DNA from: Pseudomonas gingeri
Lineage (GTDB): Bacteria; Pseudomonadota; Gammaproteobacteria; Pseudomonadales; Pseudomonadaceae
DNA length: 64,000 nucleotides
Assembly: GCF_013386165.1 (NCBI RefSeq)
Contig: NZ_JACAOS010000013.1
Coordinates: 16,502-80,501, forward strand
Direction of reading: 5' to 3'
A program made the translations under genes and the position numbers. Below, piece by piece: positions 1 to 7,110 of the stretch (within the stretch, counting starts at the first letter, position 1; every line of letters begins with the position of its first letter). The notes under the pieces were generated by a model. That model was not told the DNA's origin. It ran no database searches and saw only the letters and a program-made list of their open reading frames with translations.

Positions 1-471
1 GGCCTGGGCGGCGGTGTACCGCTGTCCGCCCTGCTGGCGCGGGGCAAGGCTTGTTGCTTCGCCCCCGGTGAAATCGGTGGTAGTCACCACGGCAATGCCA
101 TGATGTGCAGCGCCGGGTTAGCGGTGCTGGAAACGTTGCTCGGCGGTGACTTTCTCGCCAAGGTCCGTGAAACCGGGCAGTACCTGCGTGACGGGCTGAC
201 GCGCCTGGCCCAGCGTTATGCCGGGGGCGAGTTGCGCGGTACCGGCCTGCTCTGGGGGCTGAGCCTGGGCGACGAGTCGGCGGATGCGCTGGTCAAGGCC
301 GCGCTGCAGGAAGGGCTGCTGCTGGATGCACCGAAAGCCGATTGCCTGCGTTTTTCGCCTGCGTTGAATGTCAGCAAGGGTGACATCGACGAGATGCTGC
401 TGCGCCTGGCCCGCGCCTTTTCCCGAGTGCGGACCGCCCAGGTCCAGTGCCGCAAGGGCATTGCCGTCTGA
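1..471 (+). CDS. class III (acetylornithine-type) aminotransferase, C-terminal part
   Basis: This reading frame enters from the left edge and ends at a TGA at 469-471, so only about 156 C-terminal residues are visible. The first residues, GLGGGVPLSALLARGK, match the stretch just after the PLP-binding lysine of fold-type I class III aminotransferases, and the GGSHHGNAMMCSAGLAVLE stretch matches their usual 'T/S-x-x-GN-x-x-x-x-A' segment. Acetylornithine/succinylornithine/4-aminobutyrate aminotransferases share this architecture, so the substrate cannot be fixed from the fragment. The catalytic lysine itself should lie just outside the window. A strong terminator follows at 531. Confidence 0.85.
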   Translation, partial: GLGGGVPLSALLARGKACCFAPGEIGGSHHGNAMMCSAGLAVLETLLGGDFLAKVRETGQYLRDGLTRLAQRYAGGELRGTGLLWGLSLGDESADALVKAALQEGLLLDAPKADCLRFSPALNVSKGDIDEMLLRLARAFSRVRTAQVQCRKGIAV

Positions 472-530
472 CATTGACTGGCTCCTTTTCCTCAACGAAT
501 TCTTGAACCGTCTCGCGGTATAACGCGTCG

Positions 531-567
531 CCCTGTGCCTGACTCTTTTGGCACGGGGTGTTTTTTT
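531..567 (+). terminator. rho-independent terminator after the aminotransferase
   Basis: A 9-bp stem (CCCTGTGCC at 531-539 with GGCACGGGG at 550-558, one G-U pair) closes a 10-nt loop and is followed by TG and seven T. It would end the aminotransferase transcript. Confidence 0.75.
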
Positions 568-603
568 GTGGGCGGTTGTCTGGCAGCGGGTTGTGGTGTG
601 GAT

Positions 604-633
604 TTGAATTTATATACCACTCAGTGGTATGTT
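604..633 (+). promoter_or_regulatory. promoter with palindromic operator of the HigBA-type module
   Basis: ATACCACT (614-621), one C, then AGTGGTAT (623-630) form a perfect 17-bp palindrome. It overlaps a plausible sigma-70 promoter with -35 TTGAAT (604-609), an 18-bp spacer and -10 TATGTT (628-633). An operator on the -10 region is the usual arrangement for autorepression by antitoxins with an HTH domain. I infer that the solitary antitoxin at 755-1075 still binds here. Confidence 0.55.
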
Positions 634-771
634 TTTTTTGAGAAGAATTCCCATGCCATTCAAGTTTTTAATGCGTTGGCCAAGGGCTATGAAGGACTCA
701 GTGATCGACAGATCCAACAGTTACTGGAAATGAAAGCGTTTGTGGAGATAGATCATGACCAAGACATTTAA
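634..771 (+). pseudogene. C-terminal remnant of a RelE/HigB-type toxin
   Basis: The frame ending in TAA at 769-771 encodes FFEKNSHAIQVFNALAKGY... ending AFVEIDHDQDI. This resembles only the last third of RelE/HigB-family toxins (a GF-x-KN turn, then a helical 'LAK..LGLSD..L..ALE...LVEI' tail). The stop lies 17 nt inside the downstream antitoxin gene, the usual toxin-first overlap. The N-terminal two thirds are missing, and the operator sits immediately before the remnant, so an internal deletion is likely. No convincing start codon or ribosome-binding site serves this frame. Assignment rests on pattern and position, not on a database match. Confidence 0.55.
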
Positions 772-1075
772 AAGCGAGGCGCTGGAGTCGGTTCATGAAT
801 CGGCCAGTGCGCTGCATGCCATTGGCGCGATCAGCAAGGCGACCATGCGTGAGTTCGATGAGTCCTGCCTGGCGGTCGTACCGGATGAAATCGCGCCGGA
901 GCAGATCAAATTGCTGCGCGAGCGCAACCACGTCAGCCAGCCGGTCTTTGCCCGTTACCTGAACACCAGCGCATCGACCGTGAAGCAGTGGGAGGCGGGC
1001 GATAAGCAACCCAGCGGCATGGCACTCAAACTGTTGAGCATCGTGCAGAAGTACGGGTTGCAGATACTGGCCTAA
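755..1075 (+). CDS. HigA/NadS-type HTH antitoxin, solitary
   Basis: A 106-residue protein with an N-terminal helical region and a C-terminal lambda-repressor-like helix-turn-helix: the EQIKLLRERNHVSQPVFARY helix pair, followed by TSASTVKQWEAGDKQPSGMAL. The IKxLRxxxxxSQ...FA..L..S..TVxxWExGxxxPxG pattern is typical of antitoxins and regulators of the HigA2/NadS family. The start ATG at 755 is preceded by GGAGATAG with good spacing. The toxin that should precede it survives only as a scar (634-771), so it probably acts now as an autorepressor or free regulator. Confidence 0.85.
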   Translation: MTKTFKSEALESVHESASALHAIGAISKATMREFDESCLAVVPDEIAPEQIKLLRERNHVSQPVFARYLNTSASTVKQWEAGDKQPSGMALKLLSIVQKYGLQILA

Positions 1076-1266
1076 GGCTCGCGGCGACTGCGTGAGCGAT
1101 CTTGGGCGAAGCTGCGTAGCCCGCGGTGGGCGCTGGTTTGTCCGCGAATCAGGCCGGCACGCTCGGCAGTTTCAGCGTTTGGCAGGGGCGCTGGCGTTTG
1201 TGCAGGCCCCTCAGGTTCGTTCGAGGAAGCAGGACCTTCGGGGTCGGGTGAGGTCGGCAGGGACAT
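1072..1266 (-). CDS. small proline-rich hypothetical protein (doubtful)
   Basis: A 64-residue frame begins at an ATG (1266-1264) with AAGGAAA seven bases upstream. The N-terminal half is rich in Pro, Glu and Ser with a repeated PEGPA motif, and the C-terminal half is rich in Arg. I recognise no domain. Its start region coincides with the hairpin that probably terminates the antitoxin transcript on the other strand, so the frame may be fortuitous. Confidence 0.25.
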   Translation of the reverse strand: MSLPTSPDPEGPASSNEPEGPAQTPAPLPNAETAERAGLIRGQTSAHRGLRSFAQDRSRSRREP

Positions 1267-1298
1267 GGGCGTTTCCTTGGAAGAGGAACGCCCATTTT
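1267..1298 (+). terminator. hairpin terminator after the solitary antitoxin
   Basis: GGGCGTTTCC (1267-1276) pairs with GGAACGCCC (1285-1293) with one bulged T and is followed by ATTTT. It sits between the antitoxin gene and the convergent davA gene. Confidence 0.5.
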
Positions 1299-1314
1299 AG
1301 CGGATAACGCTCGT

Positions 1315-2109
1315 TCAGTCCTGGCCCAGGCCCGTGTAGAGCGCCGGACGGCGGTCCATCAGGTAGCGATTGCTGAGCCGTGAGGCCTGCATCAGCGAGC
1401 GATCCAGGGTGGCAACGATCAAGGTTTCATCCAGGCCGGCGCGGGCCAGGCGGCTGCCGTCCGGTGCGGCGATGCTGCTTTGGCCGCAGTACTGGATATC
1501 GCCCTCATGGCCGCAGTAGTTGGCGTACGCGACAAAACACTGGTTCTCGAAGGCCCGGGCACGGATGGTGACATCGGCGACGAAGTCGAAGGGCACCATA
1601 TTGGCCGTCGGCACCAGGATCACCTCGGCCCCGCCCAGGGCCAGGCGCCGGGTGTTTTCCGGGAATTCGACGTCGTAGCAGATCAACATCCCGAGCTTCC
1701 AGCCGTCCAGCTCCACCACCGGAAAGTGGTCGGGCCCCGCGCTGAACATCGAATGATCGAGGTCGCCGTAGAGATGAGTCTTGCGGTAGTTGCACAGGCT
1801 CTGGCCCTGGGCATCGATCAACTGCACCGCGTTGTAGATCTGGCCATCTTCGGCGCGCTCCGGGTAGCCGTACACAATCGCCATATTCGCCGCCCGTGCG
1901 AGGGCGGCAATATGCTCTGCGCTGGCACCGTTGCGGGCTTCGGCCAAGGCGCCAACCGCCTCGGCGCCGATGTTGTAGCCGGTCAGGAACATTTCCGGAA
2001 CCACCAGCACATCGACGCCCCGGGCCTCGACAGTCAGGCGTTGCAAGCGTTGCAGGTTACCCGCGACATCCAGTGGTTGCGGCGGGCATTGATAGAGGGC
2101 GATCTGCAC
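1315..2109 (-). CDS. davA: 5-aminopentanamidase (delta-aminovaleramidase), nitrilase superfamily
   Basis: A 264-residue carbon-nitrogen hydrolase. The catalytic triad of the superfamily is visible: Glu39 in VVPEMFLTGYN, Lys110 in NYRKTHLYG and Cys144 in LICYDVEFPEN. The N-terminus (QIALYQCPPQPLDVAGNLQ) matches what I remember of Pseudomonas DavA, and davB lies 13 bp upstream on the same strand, so the likely reaction is hydrolysis of 5-aminopentanamide to 5-aminovalerate and ammonia in lysine catabolism. I chose the GTG at 2109-2107 because AAAGGAA lies just before it; a longer frame to 2199 would run deep into davB. It is probably translated from the davBA transcript. Confidence 0.88.
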   Translation of the reverse strand: MQIALYQCPPQPLDVAGNLQRLQRLTVEARGVDVLVVPEMFLTGYNIGAEAVGALAEARNGASAEHIAALARAANMAIVYGYPERAEDGQIYNAVQLIDAQGQSLCNYRKTHLYGDLDHSMFSAGPDHFPVVELDGWKLGMLICYDVEFPENTRRLALGGAEVILVPTANMVPFDFVADVTIRARAFENQCFVAYANYCGHEGDIQYCGQSSIAAPDGSRLARAGLDETLIVATLDRSLMQASRLSNRYLMDRRPALYTGLGQD

Positions 2110-2122
2110 GGGAGCGTTCCTT

Positions 2123-3805
2123 TCAGTCGGCCAGGGCAATCGGGCCGATGTCCTTGAAGACATCGCCCGGCCCCGGGTTTTCGGCGTGGGTGCGGCCACC
2201 GAAGTGGCTCATAATGCCCCACACGGCATTGAGCGAGGTCTGCACCGCGCCTTCGACCCAGGCCGGTGTCCAGGACACATCGTCCCCGGCAATGAAGATG
2301 CCGCGGTGTTCGGCGGGCATCTCGGCCTGCATGAAGTGTGCATACATCCGCTGGTTGTAGCGGTAGTGGCCGGGCAGGGCGCCCTTGAAGGCGCCGAGGA
2401 AGTGCGGGTCGGCTTCCCAGGACACGGTGATCGGATCACCGATGATACGCGCGGCGATGTCCACTTTCGGATAGATCTTCTTCAGTGCGTCGAGGGCCAG
2501 TTTCACCCGCTTGTCGATGGGTTGCGGGAGCATTTTCAGGGCGTCGCTCATCCACGAGTACGACAGGCAGATCACACCGGGTTTGTCGTCGCCGTTGTCA
2601 AACAAGTACGTGCCACGGGTCAGGCGATCAGTGAGGGTCATGCTCATCAGGTCACGACCGGTTTCCGGATCCTTGTCCTTCCAGAACGGGCGGTCGACCA
2701 TGACGAAGGTCTTCGAGGACTGCATATAGCGTGTGCGGTCCAGGGCCATCCACATTTTCTGGGAGAACAGCGATTCCTCGCATTCGATCTGGGTGGTCAG
2801 CAGCCAGCTCTGGCAGGTGACGAGGACGGCGGCGTATTGACGGGTATCGCCCCAGTTGTCGGTGACCGCGAACTGACCCTCGGCATCGCGGGTAATGCGT
2901 TTGACGCCCGTACGCGGTGCGCCGTGGTGCAGGCTGCTCAGGCTGGTACCGGCTGGCCAGTGCGCACAGCGCTGTGGCACGTGGCGCCAGATCCCCAGCG
3001 GCACCTGTTCCACGCCGCCGACCACCAGGTGTTGGTGGTCGTCGCAGTTGGTCATCACCACGCGGAAAATTTCCAGCATCGAGTTGGGGAAGTCCGAATC
3101 CCAGCCGCCGGTGCCGAAACCGACCTGGCCGAACACTTCGCGGTGCTGGAACGACAGTTTGGCAAAGGCCTTGGAGGTGGCAACGAAGTCGTAGAAGGTG
3201 CGGTCGTCCCACAGCGGCACCAGGGTGTTCCACAGTTCTTTCAGGCGCGGCACGTCGCGGTCGCGAATGGCCTGCTGGATATCGCCGAAGCGTGAGCCGT
3301 CTTCCAGGGCATCGGCCCAGGCGTCGGCCACTTCCTGGAACAGCGCGGGCAGATCGGCGAGTTTCTCGGCGTAGTAGGTTTCGCCTTCGAGATCGATCAC
3401 GGTGCTGCCGGAAGCCGGGGTCAGCGGGTTGGGGAAGGGCTTGGTTTCAAGGCCGAGTTTGTCGACGTAGTGGTAGAACGCCGTGGACGAGACCGGAAAA
3501 CGCATGCCGCCCAACTCGGCGATGATGCCCTCGGCGCCTTCGAAGGCCTGGGAGCGCAGGCGCCCGCCCATTTTCGAGGCTTCGTAGACGACCGGCTTGA
3601 GGCCCATCTTCATCAGTTCATAAGCGGCCACCAGCCCGGCGATCCCGGCACCGACAATCGCCACTTCCGCCCCGTGGTTTTCCGCCGGGATGCTGCCCAG
3701 TCCGGCCGGGTGTTCGATCCAGTCATCGAAGGCGAAGGGGAAGTCCGGGCCGAAGATGGTGATGGGTTTTTTACCGTCGGCAGGATGGCGATTGTGCTTG
3801 TTCAT
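2123..3805 (-). CDS. davB: L-lysine 2-monooxygenase, FAD-dependent
   Basis: A 560-residue flavin amine oxidase. The dinucleotide-binding motif VAIVGAGIAGLVAAYEL begins near residue 48, the conserved Glu follows in VVYEAS, and the C-terminal FAD-contacting segment IFIAGDDVSWTPAWVEGAV is intact. N-terminus (MNKHNRHPADGKKP) and C-terminus (GPIALAD) agree with remembered P. putida DavB. The enzyme converts lysine, with oxygen, to 5-aminopentanamide, CO2 and water, the first step of the delta-aminovalerate route, and davA follows directly. AAGGTCAG precedes the ATG. An Lrp-family gene upstream is the probable regulator. Confidence 0.92.
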   Translation of the reverse strand: MNKHNRHPADGKKPITIFGPDFPFAFDDWIEHPAGLGSIPAENHGAEVAIVGAGIAGLVAAYELMKMGLKPVVYEASKMGGRLRSQAFEGAEGIIAELGGMRFPVSSTAFYHYVDKLGLETKPFPNPLTPASGSTVIDLEGETYYAEKLADLPALFQEVADAWADALEDGSRFGDIQQAIRDRDVPRLKELWNTLVPLWDDRTFYDFVATSKAFAKLSFQHREVFGQVGFGTGGWDSDFPNSMLEIFRVVMTNCDDHQHLVVGGVEQVPLGIWRHVPQRCAHWPAGTSLSSLHHGAPRTGVKRITRDAEGQFAVTDNWGDTRQYAAVLVTCQSWLLTTQIECEESLFSQKMWMALDRTRYMQSSKTFVMVDRPFWKDKDPETGRDLMSMTLTDRLTRGTYLFDNGDDKPGVICLSYSWMSDALKMLPQPIDKRVKLALDALKKIYPKVDIAARIIGDPITVSWEADPHFLGAFKGALPGHYRYNQRMYAHFMQAEMPAEHRGIFIAGDDVSWTPAWVEGAVQTSLNAVWGIMSHFGGRTHAENPGPGDVFKDIGPIALAD

Positions 3806-3850
3806 GGCTGACCTTGCTGGCGACTCGGGTCGGACGGTGTGTCCGGCTGG

Positions 3851-3928
3851 AGTATAGATAGGAAAAGACTGAGGCCATTGTAGGTAGCGGGGAGTGCGTT
3901 AATAAGACGCAAAGTGTCGTCGTTTTGC
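3851..3928 (-). promoter_or_regulatory. candidate davBA promoter and upstream inverted repeat
   Basis: On the reverse strand a good -10 hexamer, TATACT (3856-3851), lies about 45 bp before the davB start codon, but there is no recognisable -35 box, which suggests an activated promoter. An inverted repeat GCAAA-N10-TTTGC (3909-3928) lies at roughly -65 to -84. It could be a binding site for the Lrp/AsnC protein encoded upstream. This is inference from position and symmetry only. Confidence 0.35.
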
Positions 3929-3976
3929 TATGTATTTGTACTTTATGACGAGCTAGGTATTCGAATCGACGAACAT

Positions 3977-4069
3977 CCCCTGTAGGAGCCAGCTTGCTGG
4001 CGATAGCGACCGTTCAGGCAACACAAGGCTCACTGTCCTCATCGCCAGCAAGCTGGCTCCTACAGGGGG
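3977..4069. repeat. paired REP palindrome (REPIN-like)
   Basis: CCCTGTAGGAGCCAGC...TTGCTGGCGAT and its inverse ATCGCCAGCAAGCTGG...CTCCTACAGGG face each other about 40 bp apart. Each arm can fold on itself and the two arms can fold together. It is the first of seven members of this family in the window, and lies between davB and its upstream regulator gene. Confidence 0.85.
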
Positions 4070-4122
4070 GCACATTGACCGGAGTTGCGAGCCCAGGCTC
4101 GGTACGCTATCTACAGGGGAGA

Positions 4123-4584
4123 CTACACCGGCTGACCCCGGTCCACCTTGCTACTGAGAATGATCGAAGTGGTGGTCTTCTCCACGCCTTCGACACTGCC
4201 AATCTGATCGAGCAACTGATCCAGTTGCTCCGGCGAGTCGCTGCGCAGCCAGGCCACATAGTCGAACTCGCCGCTCACCGCGCAGAGTTGCTGAATCTGC
4301 GCCATGGCGCTGAGACGTCGGACTACATCCTTGCCCGAACGCGGCTGGACGGTGATGCCGACATAGGCTTGCAGACCACCGTCGACCACCCGCTGACCCA
4401 GGCGCACGCCATAACCGGTAATGACCTTGGCCTTTTCCAGACGCGCCAGCCGCGAGGTGACCGTGGTCCGTGCAATCCCCAACTGCCGCGCCAGCATCGC
4501 CACACTTTCACGGGCGTTGATCTGCAGGGCTGAAATCAACTGGCGGTCGATTTCGTCGAGTGCGGGGGGGCGGGTGTCGGACAA
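4123..4584 (-). CDS. Lrp/AsnC family transcriptional regulator
   Basis: A 153-residue regulator. The N-terminal winged helix-turn-helix reads LDEIDRQLISALQINARE, then ESVAMLARQLGIARTTVTS and RLARLEKAKVITGYGV; the C-terminal RAM ligand-binding domain follows (AYVGITVQPRSGKDVV... through SVEGVEKTTTSI). Start chosen at TTG 4584-4582, preceded by CGGAG at 8 bases; the frame stays open upstream but would overlap the fic gene. Lrp-type regulators commonly sense amino acids, and the next genes downstream on the same strand are davB-davA, so a lysine-responsive role is plausible but inferred. Confidence 0.85.
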   Translation of the reverse strand: MSDTRPPALDEIDRQLISALQINARESVAMLARQLGIARTTVTSRLARLEKAKVITGYGVRLGQRVVDGGLQAYVGITVQPRSGKDVVRRLSAMAQIQQLCAVSGEFDYVAWLRSDSPEQLDQLLDQIGSVEGVEKTTTSIILSSKVDRGQPV

Positions 4585-4619
4585 GGTCTGGGCTCCGGTA
4601 GCGGGTGTCGAGGGTGCGC

Positions 4620-5774
4620 TTATGTTACAGAGTTGGACGCTGCCGGTCGCAGGCCGGGAATCTGGTAGCGGGTACTGCGTCCGCCACCGGGAAGGCGATA
4701 AAGACAGCCTTTTTCCAGAAGGTCCGCCAGATGACGAGTCGCCGTCGCCTTGCTGACTTTGGCGACCGCCTGGTATTGCGCGGCGTTGATCCCCCCTTCG
4801 AATCCCCTTTCGCCTCCGTCGAGCAGCCGATTGAGAACTTTGAGTTGTTCGGGCGAAAGTTGAAGGTGGCGATGTTGTTGCCAGTACCTGGCCTTGACCA
4901 GCACCCGGTCGATGTTGGCTTGAGCTTGTTCCAGGCTGCGCAGGAGGGTTCGCAGGAACCATTGCAGCCAAGGCGTGATGTCCAGCGAGCCTTTCTGGCT
5001 GGACTCGAGTATCGCGTAATAGCCCTTGCGGTCTTCGAGAATGCTCGCCGACATGGCATAGAAACGGATGGCTTGTTGTTCCCCTTGCGCCAGTGCCAGA
5101 TCAGTGAGGGTGCGAGTCAGGCGCCCATTGCCATCATCAAATGGATGCAGGGTCACGAACCAGAAATGAGCGATGCCTGCGCGCAGCAGTGGGTCGAGTG
5201 CCGTATTTGCCTGACTGCTGTTGAACCAGCGGAGAAACGCCGCCAGCTCTTCGTCGAGCCCTGCCCGTGCGGGTGCCTCGAAATGCACGACAGGTCGATC
5301 CAGACGTCCGGATACCACTTGCATCGGCTCATTGCCGCGCAGCATGCCAATACGGATTTTCGGTGCCAGGGGGCTTTCGTCGGCGGGGAAAAGCAATGTG
5401 TGCCAATGCAGTAGCCGTTCCAGGCTCAACGGTGAGTCATGATGCTGCGTCGCGTCCAGAAGCAGCTCCGCCAGGCCCTCGCTACGTGGGCTGATGGACT
5501 GATCGGCACTCAGCCCCAGGCGTCTTGCCAGTGAGGATCTGACCGAGCCGACATTCAGCGGCTCTCCTTCGATGGCCGAGGAGGTGATGATGTTTTGCAG
5601 CAAGGCATCCAGTTCGTTCTGGGCGCTGCTGTCCTTGCCGATGGCGGCGGTCATGCCGAGCAAACGTCCCTGGGCGTGTCCGCATTCCAGTAGCAGCGGC
5701 GTCAGGGCCTTTTCTTGCCAGGTGAAATGGGGCCAATCGGGCTGTTGCCAGATCCAGTGAGGCAGATCGTTCAT
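4620..5774 (-). CDS. Fic-domain protein with DUF4172 and C-terminal winged helix
   Basis: 384 residues in three parts. An N-terminal DUF4172-like segment (WIWQQPDWPHFTW) is followed near residues 65-70 by SSAIEG, the S/T-x-x-x-E/G inhibitory-helix motif. The central Fic core has the complete active-site motif HPFDDGNGRLTR. A C-terminal winged-helix segment (about 335-375: VAKVSKATATRHLADLLEK) could bind DNA. Family members transfer AMP from ATP to target hydroxyl groups; the target is unknown. ATG at 5774 has GGAG seven bases upstream. Two palindromes sit directly upstream and suggest autoregulation by the winged helix. The 3' end lies 36 bp before the start of the Lrp gene. Confidence 0.9.
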   Translation of the reverse strand: MNDLPHWIWQQPDWPHFTWQEKALTPLLLECGHAQGRLLGMTAAIGKDSSAQNELDALLQNIITSSAIEGEPLNVGSVRSSLARRLGLSADQSISPRSEGLAELLLDATQHHDSPLSLERLLHWHTLLFPADESPLAPKIRIGMLRGNEPMQVVSGRLDRPVVHFEAPARAGLDEELAAFLRWFNSSQANTALDPLLRAGIAHFWFVTLHPFDDGNGRLTRTLTDLALAQGEQQAIRFYAMSASILEDRKGYYAILESSQKGSLDITPWLQWFLRTLLRSLEQAQANIDRVLVKARYWQQHRHLQLSPEQLKVLNRLLDGGERGFEGGINAAQYQAVAKVSKATATRHLADLLEKGCLYRLPGGGRSTRYQIPGLRPAASNSVT

Positions 5775-5793
5775 GGAAGACTCCGTGTGAGCG

Positions 5794-5856
5794 TGAGCCG
5801 AATAAAATATTTATTCGGCTCATTTTGTGAGCCGATTGTGCGATTTATTCGGCTCA
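5794..5856 (-). promoter_or_regulatory. twin 29-bp palindromic operators upstream of fic
   Basis: Site 1 (5794-5822) has perfect 13-bp arms, TGAGCCGAATAAA and TTTATTCGGCTCA, around ATA. Site 2 (5828-5856) has the same length, identical outer 8-bp arms (TGAGCCGA/TCGGCTCA) and a diverged left inner half. Their centres are 34 bp apart. A candidate reverse-strand promoter, -35 TAGACG (5863-5858) and -10 CACAAT (5840-5835) with a 17-bp spacer, is covered by site 2. The layout suggests a repressor, most simply the Fic protein's own winged helix. Confidence 0.6.
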
Positions 5857-6026
5857 TCGTCTAGCTGTGTTCCCCTCTGGAGCTGGGCTCTACAGCGAGC
5901 GACGGAGGATAGTGTGCAGATAGGAGCTGGTTCTGGCCTTATTGTTTCTCATTGTTTGCTTCTATTGTCTCAACTCTCGAACTGTGGACAATTCTCTCCG
6001 AGTTATATTCCTTTGGTGGAGTATTG

Positions 6027-6089
6027 GTTAAGCGTCTGTATGACTAGCATTTGGAAACAGTCCGCAAAGAGGGCCTGAACGATGGCTAA
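6027..6089 (+). pseudogene. broken C-terminal tail of a HigB/RelE-type toxin
   Basis: In the frame that begins at 6027 the codons read VKRLYD-stop-HLETVRKEGLNDG-stop. 'LYD-x-HLExLRKEGL' is the usual C-terminus of HigB-type toxins placed before this class of antitoxin, and the final TAA (6087-6089) overlaps the antitoxin ATG at 6082 as expected for the coupled pair. A TAG at 6045-6047 interrupts the tail, and upstream codons no longer look like a toxin. So the toxin has been lost and about 20 codons remain. Confidence 0.6.
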
Positions 6090-6387
6090 AAAATTTGCTG
6101 AACTTGAAACCCGCATGCAGCCCGAATCTCGCGCTCATGCCAAGGTGCTATACCGTCAGCACTTGGACGAAATGCCGTTGCACAAACTACGTCAGGCAAA
6201 AGTTCTGAGTCAGGCCCCGTTGGCTGAAGCGTTGCACATCAACCAAGCTGCTGTGTTCAAGATGGAGCGGGGTGCGGATATGTACATCAGTACGTTGCGC
6301 AACTACATCCGCGCCATGGATGGTGAGTTGGAGATTGTCGCAACCTTTCCTGAGGGGCAGGTCAAGATCGAAAACTTCGCCAGTTGA
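6082..6387 (+). CDS. XRE/HigA-type antitoxin, solitary
   Basis: A 101-residue protein: helical N-terminus (MAKKFAELETRMQPESRAHA), then an HTH (LHKLRQAKVLSQAPLAEAL and INQAAVFKMERGADMYISTL) and a C-terminal strand region (GELEIVATFPEGQVKI). This is the standard pattern of antitoxins that follow a HigB-type toxin and overlap it. Here the toxin is reduced to a scar (6027-6089). The protein differs from the antitoxin at 755, which belongs to another subfamily. GAGGGCC lies at a workable distance before the ATG. Confidence 0.85.
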   Translation: MAKKFAELETRMQPESRAHAKVLYRQHLDEMPLHKLRQAKVLSQAPLAEALHINQAAVFKMERGADMYISTLRNYIRAMDGELEIVATFPEGQVKIENFAS

Positions 6388-6419
6388 ATCAGGCTGTAAC
6401 GCCGCATCGGTAACGTTCA

Positions 6420-6442
6420 AGGCCCGGTTTGCTACCGGGCCT
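6420..6442. terminator. hairpin between the antitoxin and the convergent DUF6124 gene
   Basis: AGGCCCGGT (6420-6428) and ACCGGGCCT (6434-6442) make a perfect 9-bp stem with a 5-nt loop. There is no T-tract on either side, so it is a weak or factor-assisted terminator at best. Confidence 0.45.
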
Positions 6443-6484
6443 GCCGTCTGCTGGTTAGCAATCTAACCGCAGCGTGGGCGACTT

Positions 6485-6850
6485 TCAGTCAGACGGGTGC
6501 TGATGGCATGAGGATGAACCCTCAAGCAAGGCATCCACCACAGCCCTTGCGATTTCTACCGAGTGAAGCATGCCCCAGAACAGAGACCGCTCCACCGGGT
6601 TCGTGTGCAAGCTGATTTCGTCTCCATTCAGTTCGGCGACCGCGAGCAGCTTCGACACATAGGTCAATGCGTCTTGAGCATTGACGCCGGGTTGGATGGC
6701 AAAAATCGTCGGTTTGAAAGGGTCATCGTGATCGATGGTTTTGGAGAGGGTTAGACCGAGGGTACCCAGCAGGCGGGTCGCATCTGGCCGCCTCGATTTC
6801 ACAGGGTCACTCGAAACGGGTGGTGGATCGGGGGTGATTTTCTTAGCCAT
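6485..6850 (-). CDS. DUF6124 (formerly DUF3077-type) family protein
   Basis: A 121-residue protein starting MAKKITPDPPPVSSDP. The pattern 'ITPDPP...' at the start, then FAIQPGVNAQDALTYVSKLL in the middle and a C-terminal IARAVVDALLEG helix, is that of the small multi-copy Pseudomonas family I know as DUF3077/DUF6124. Function is unknown. The ATG at 6850 has GGAG seven bases upstream. The gene stands behind an unusually long, structured, gene-free leader (6880-7240). Confidence 0.75.
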   Translation of the reverse strand: MAKKITPDPPPVSSDPVKSRRPDATRLLGTLGLTLSKTIDHDDPFKPTIFAIQPGVNAQDALTYVSKLLAVAELNGDEISLHTNPVERSLFWGMLHSVEIARAVVDALLEGSSSCHQHPSD

Positions 6851-6879
6851 GGTGAATCTCCAACAGGTTAAGGAGATCT

Positions 6880-7110
6880 CCACTCTTGCTGCGAGACAAG
6901 GGGGGGGGTGAACTGTACGCAGGTTCGCAGACCGGTCAGTTGGCAACCCGGCAGGCATAAGCCTCCTGCGCACAGCCCGCCATAACGCGGAAATGAAAAA
7001 GCCGCCTCCGCGGCGCTGTGCGCCTAACTGAATACCACCGAGCTGCGAAACCCGTGTCGCCGAATTGGCAGCGACAACAGGAATGTAGACCCAGCAGCGA
7101 GCGCACACAA
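6880..7110 (-). ncRNA. candidate structured leader RNA upstream of the DUF6124 gene
   Basis: The ~500 bp between the DUF6124 start and the tRNA gene hold no credible gene. Read on the reverse strand, an octamer GCGCACAG (7023-7016) can pair with CTGTGCGC downstream (6975-6968, 8 bp) or with TGTGCGC upstream (7107-7101, 7 bp), but not both. Inside the first pairing lies an intrinsic-terminator-like hairpin, GCCGC-GGAG-GCGGC followed by five T (7014-6996). Smaller hairpins follow (AGGC-TTAT-GCCT; GAAC...GTTC). This could be an attenuator-type leader or the end of a small RNA. No known RNA family was recognised. Confidence 0.4.

Noticed and set aside
4585..4971. N-terminal extension of the Lrp-family protein
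   Set aside because: The extra ~129 residues are low-complexity and overlap fic in antisense-like phase; the TTG at 4584 with CGGAG gives the family's normal length.
5827..6078. 83-residue forward open frame before the second antitoxin
   Set aside because: No ribosome-binding site, starts inside a Fic operator, and is out of frame with the toxin tail that is recognisable there.
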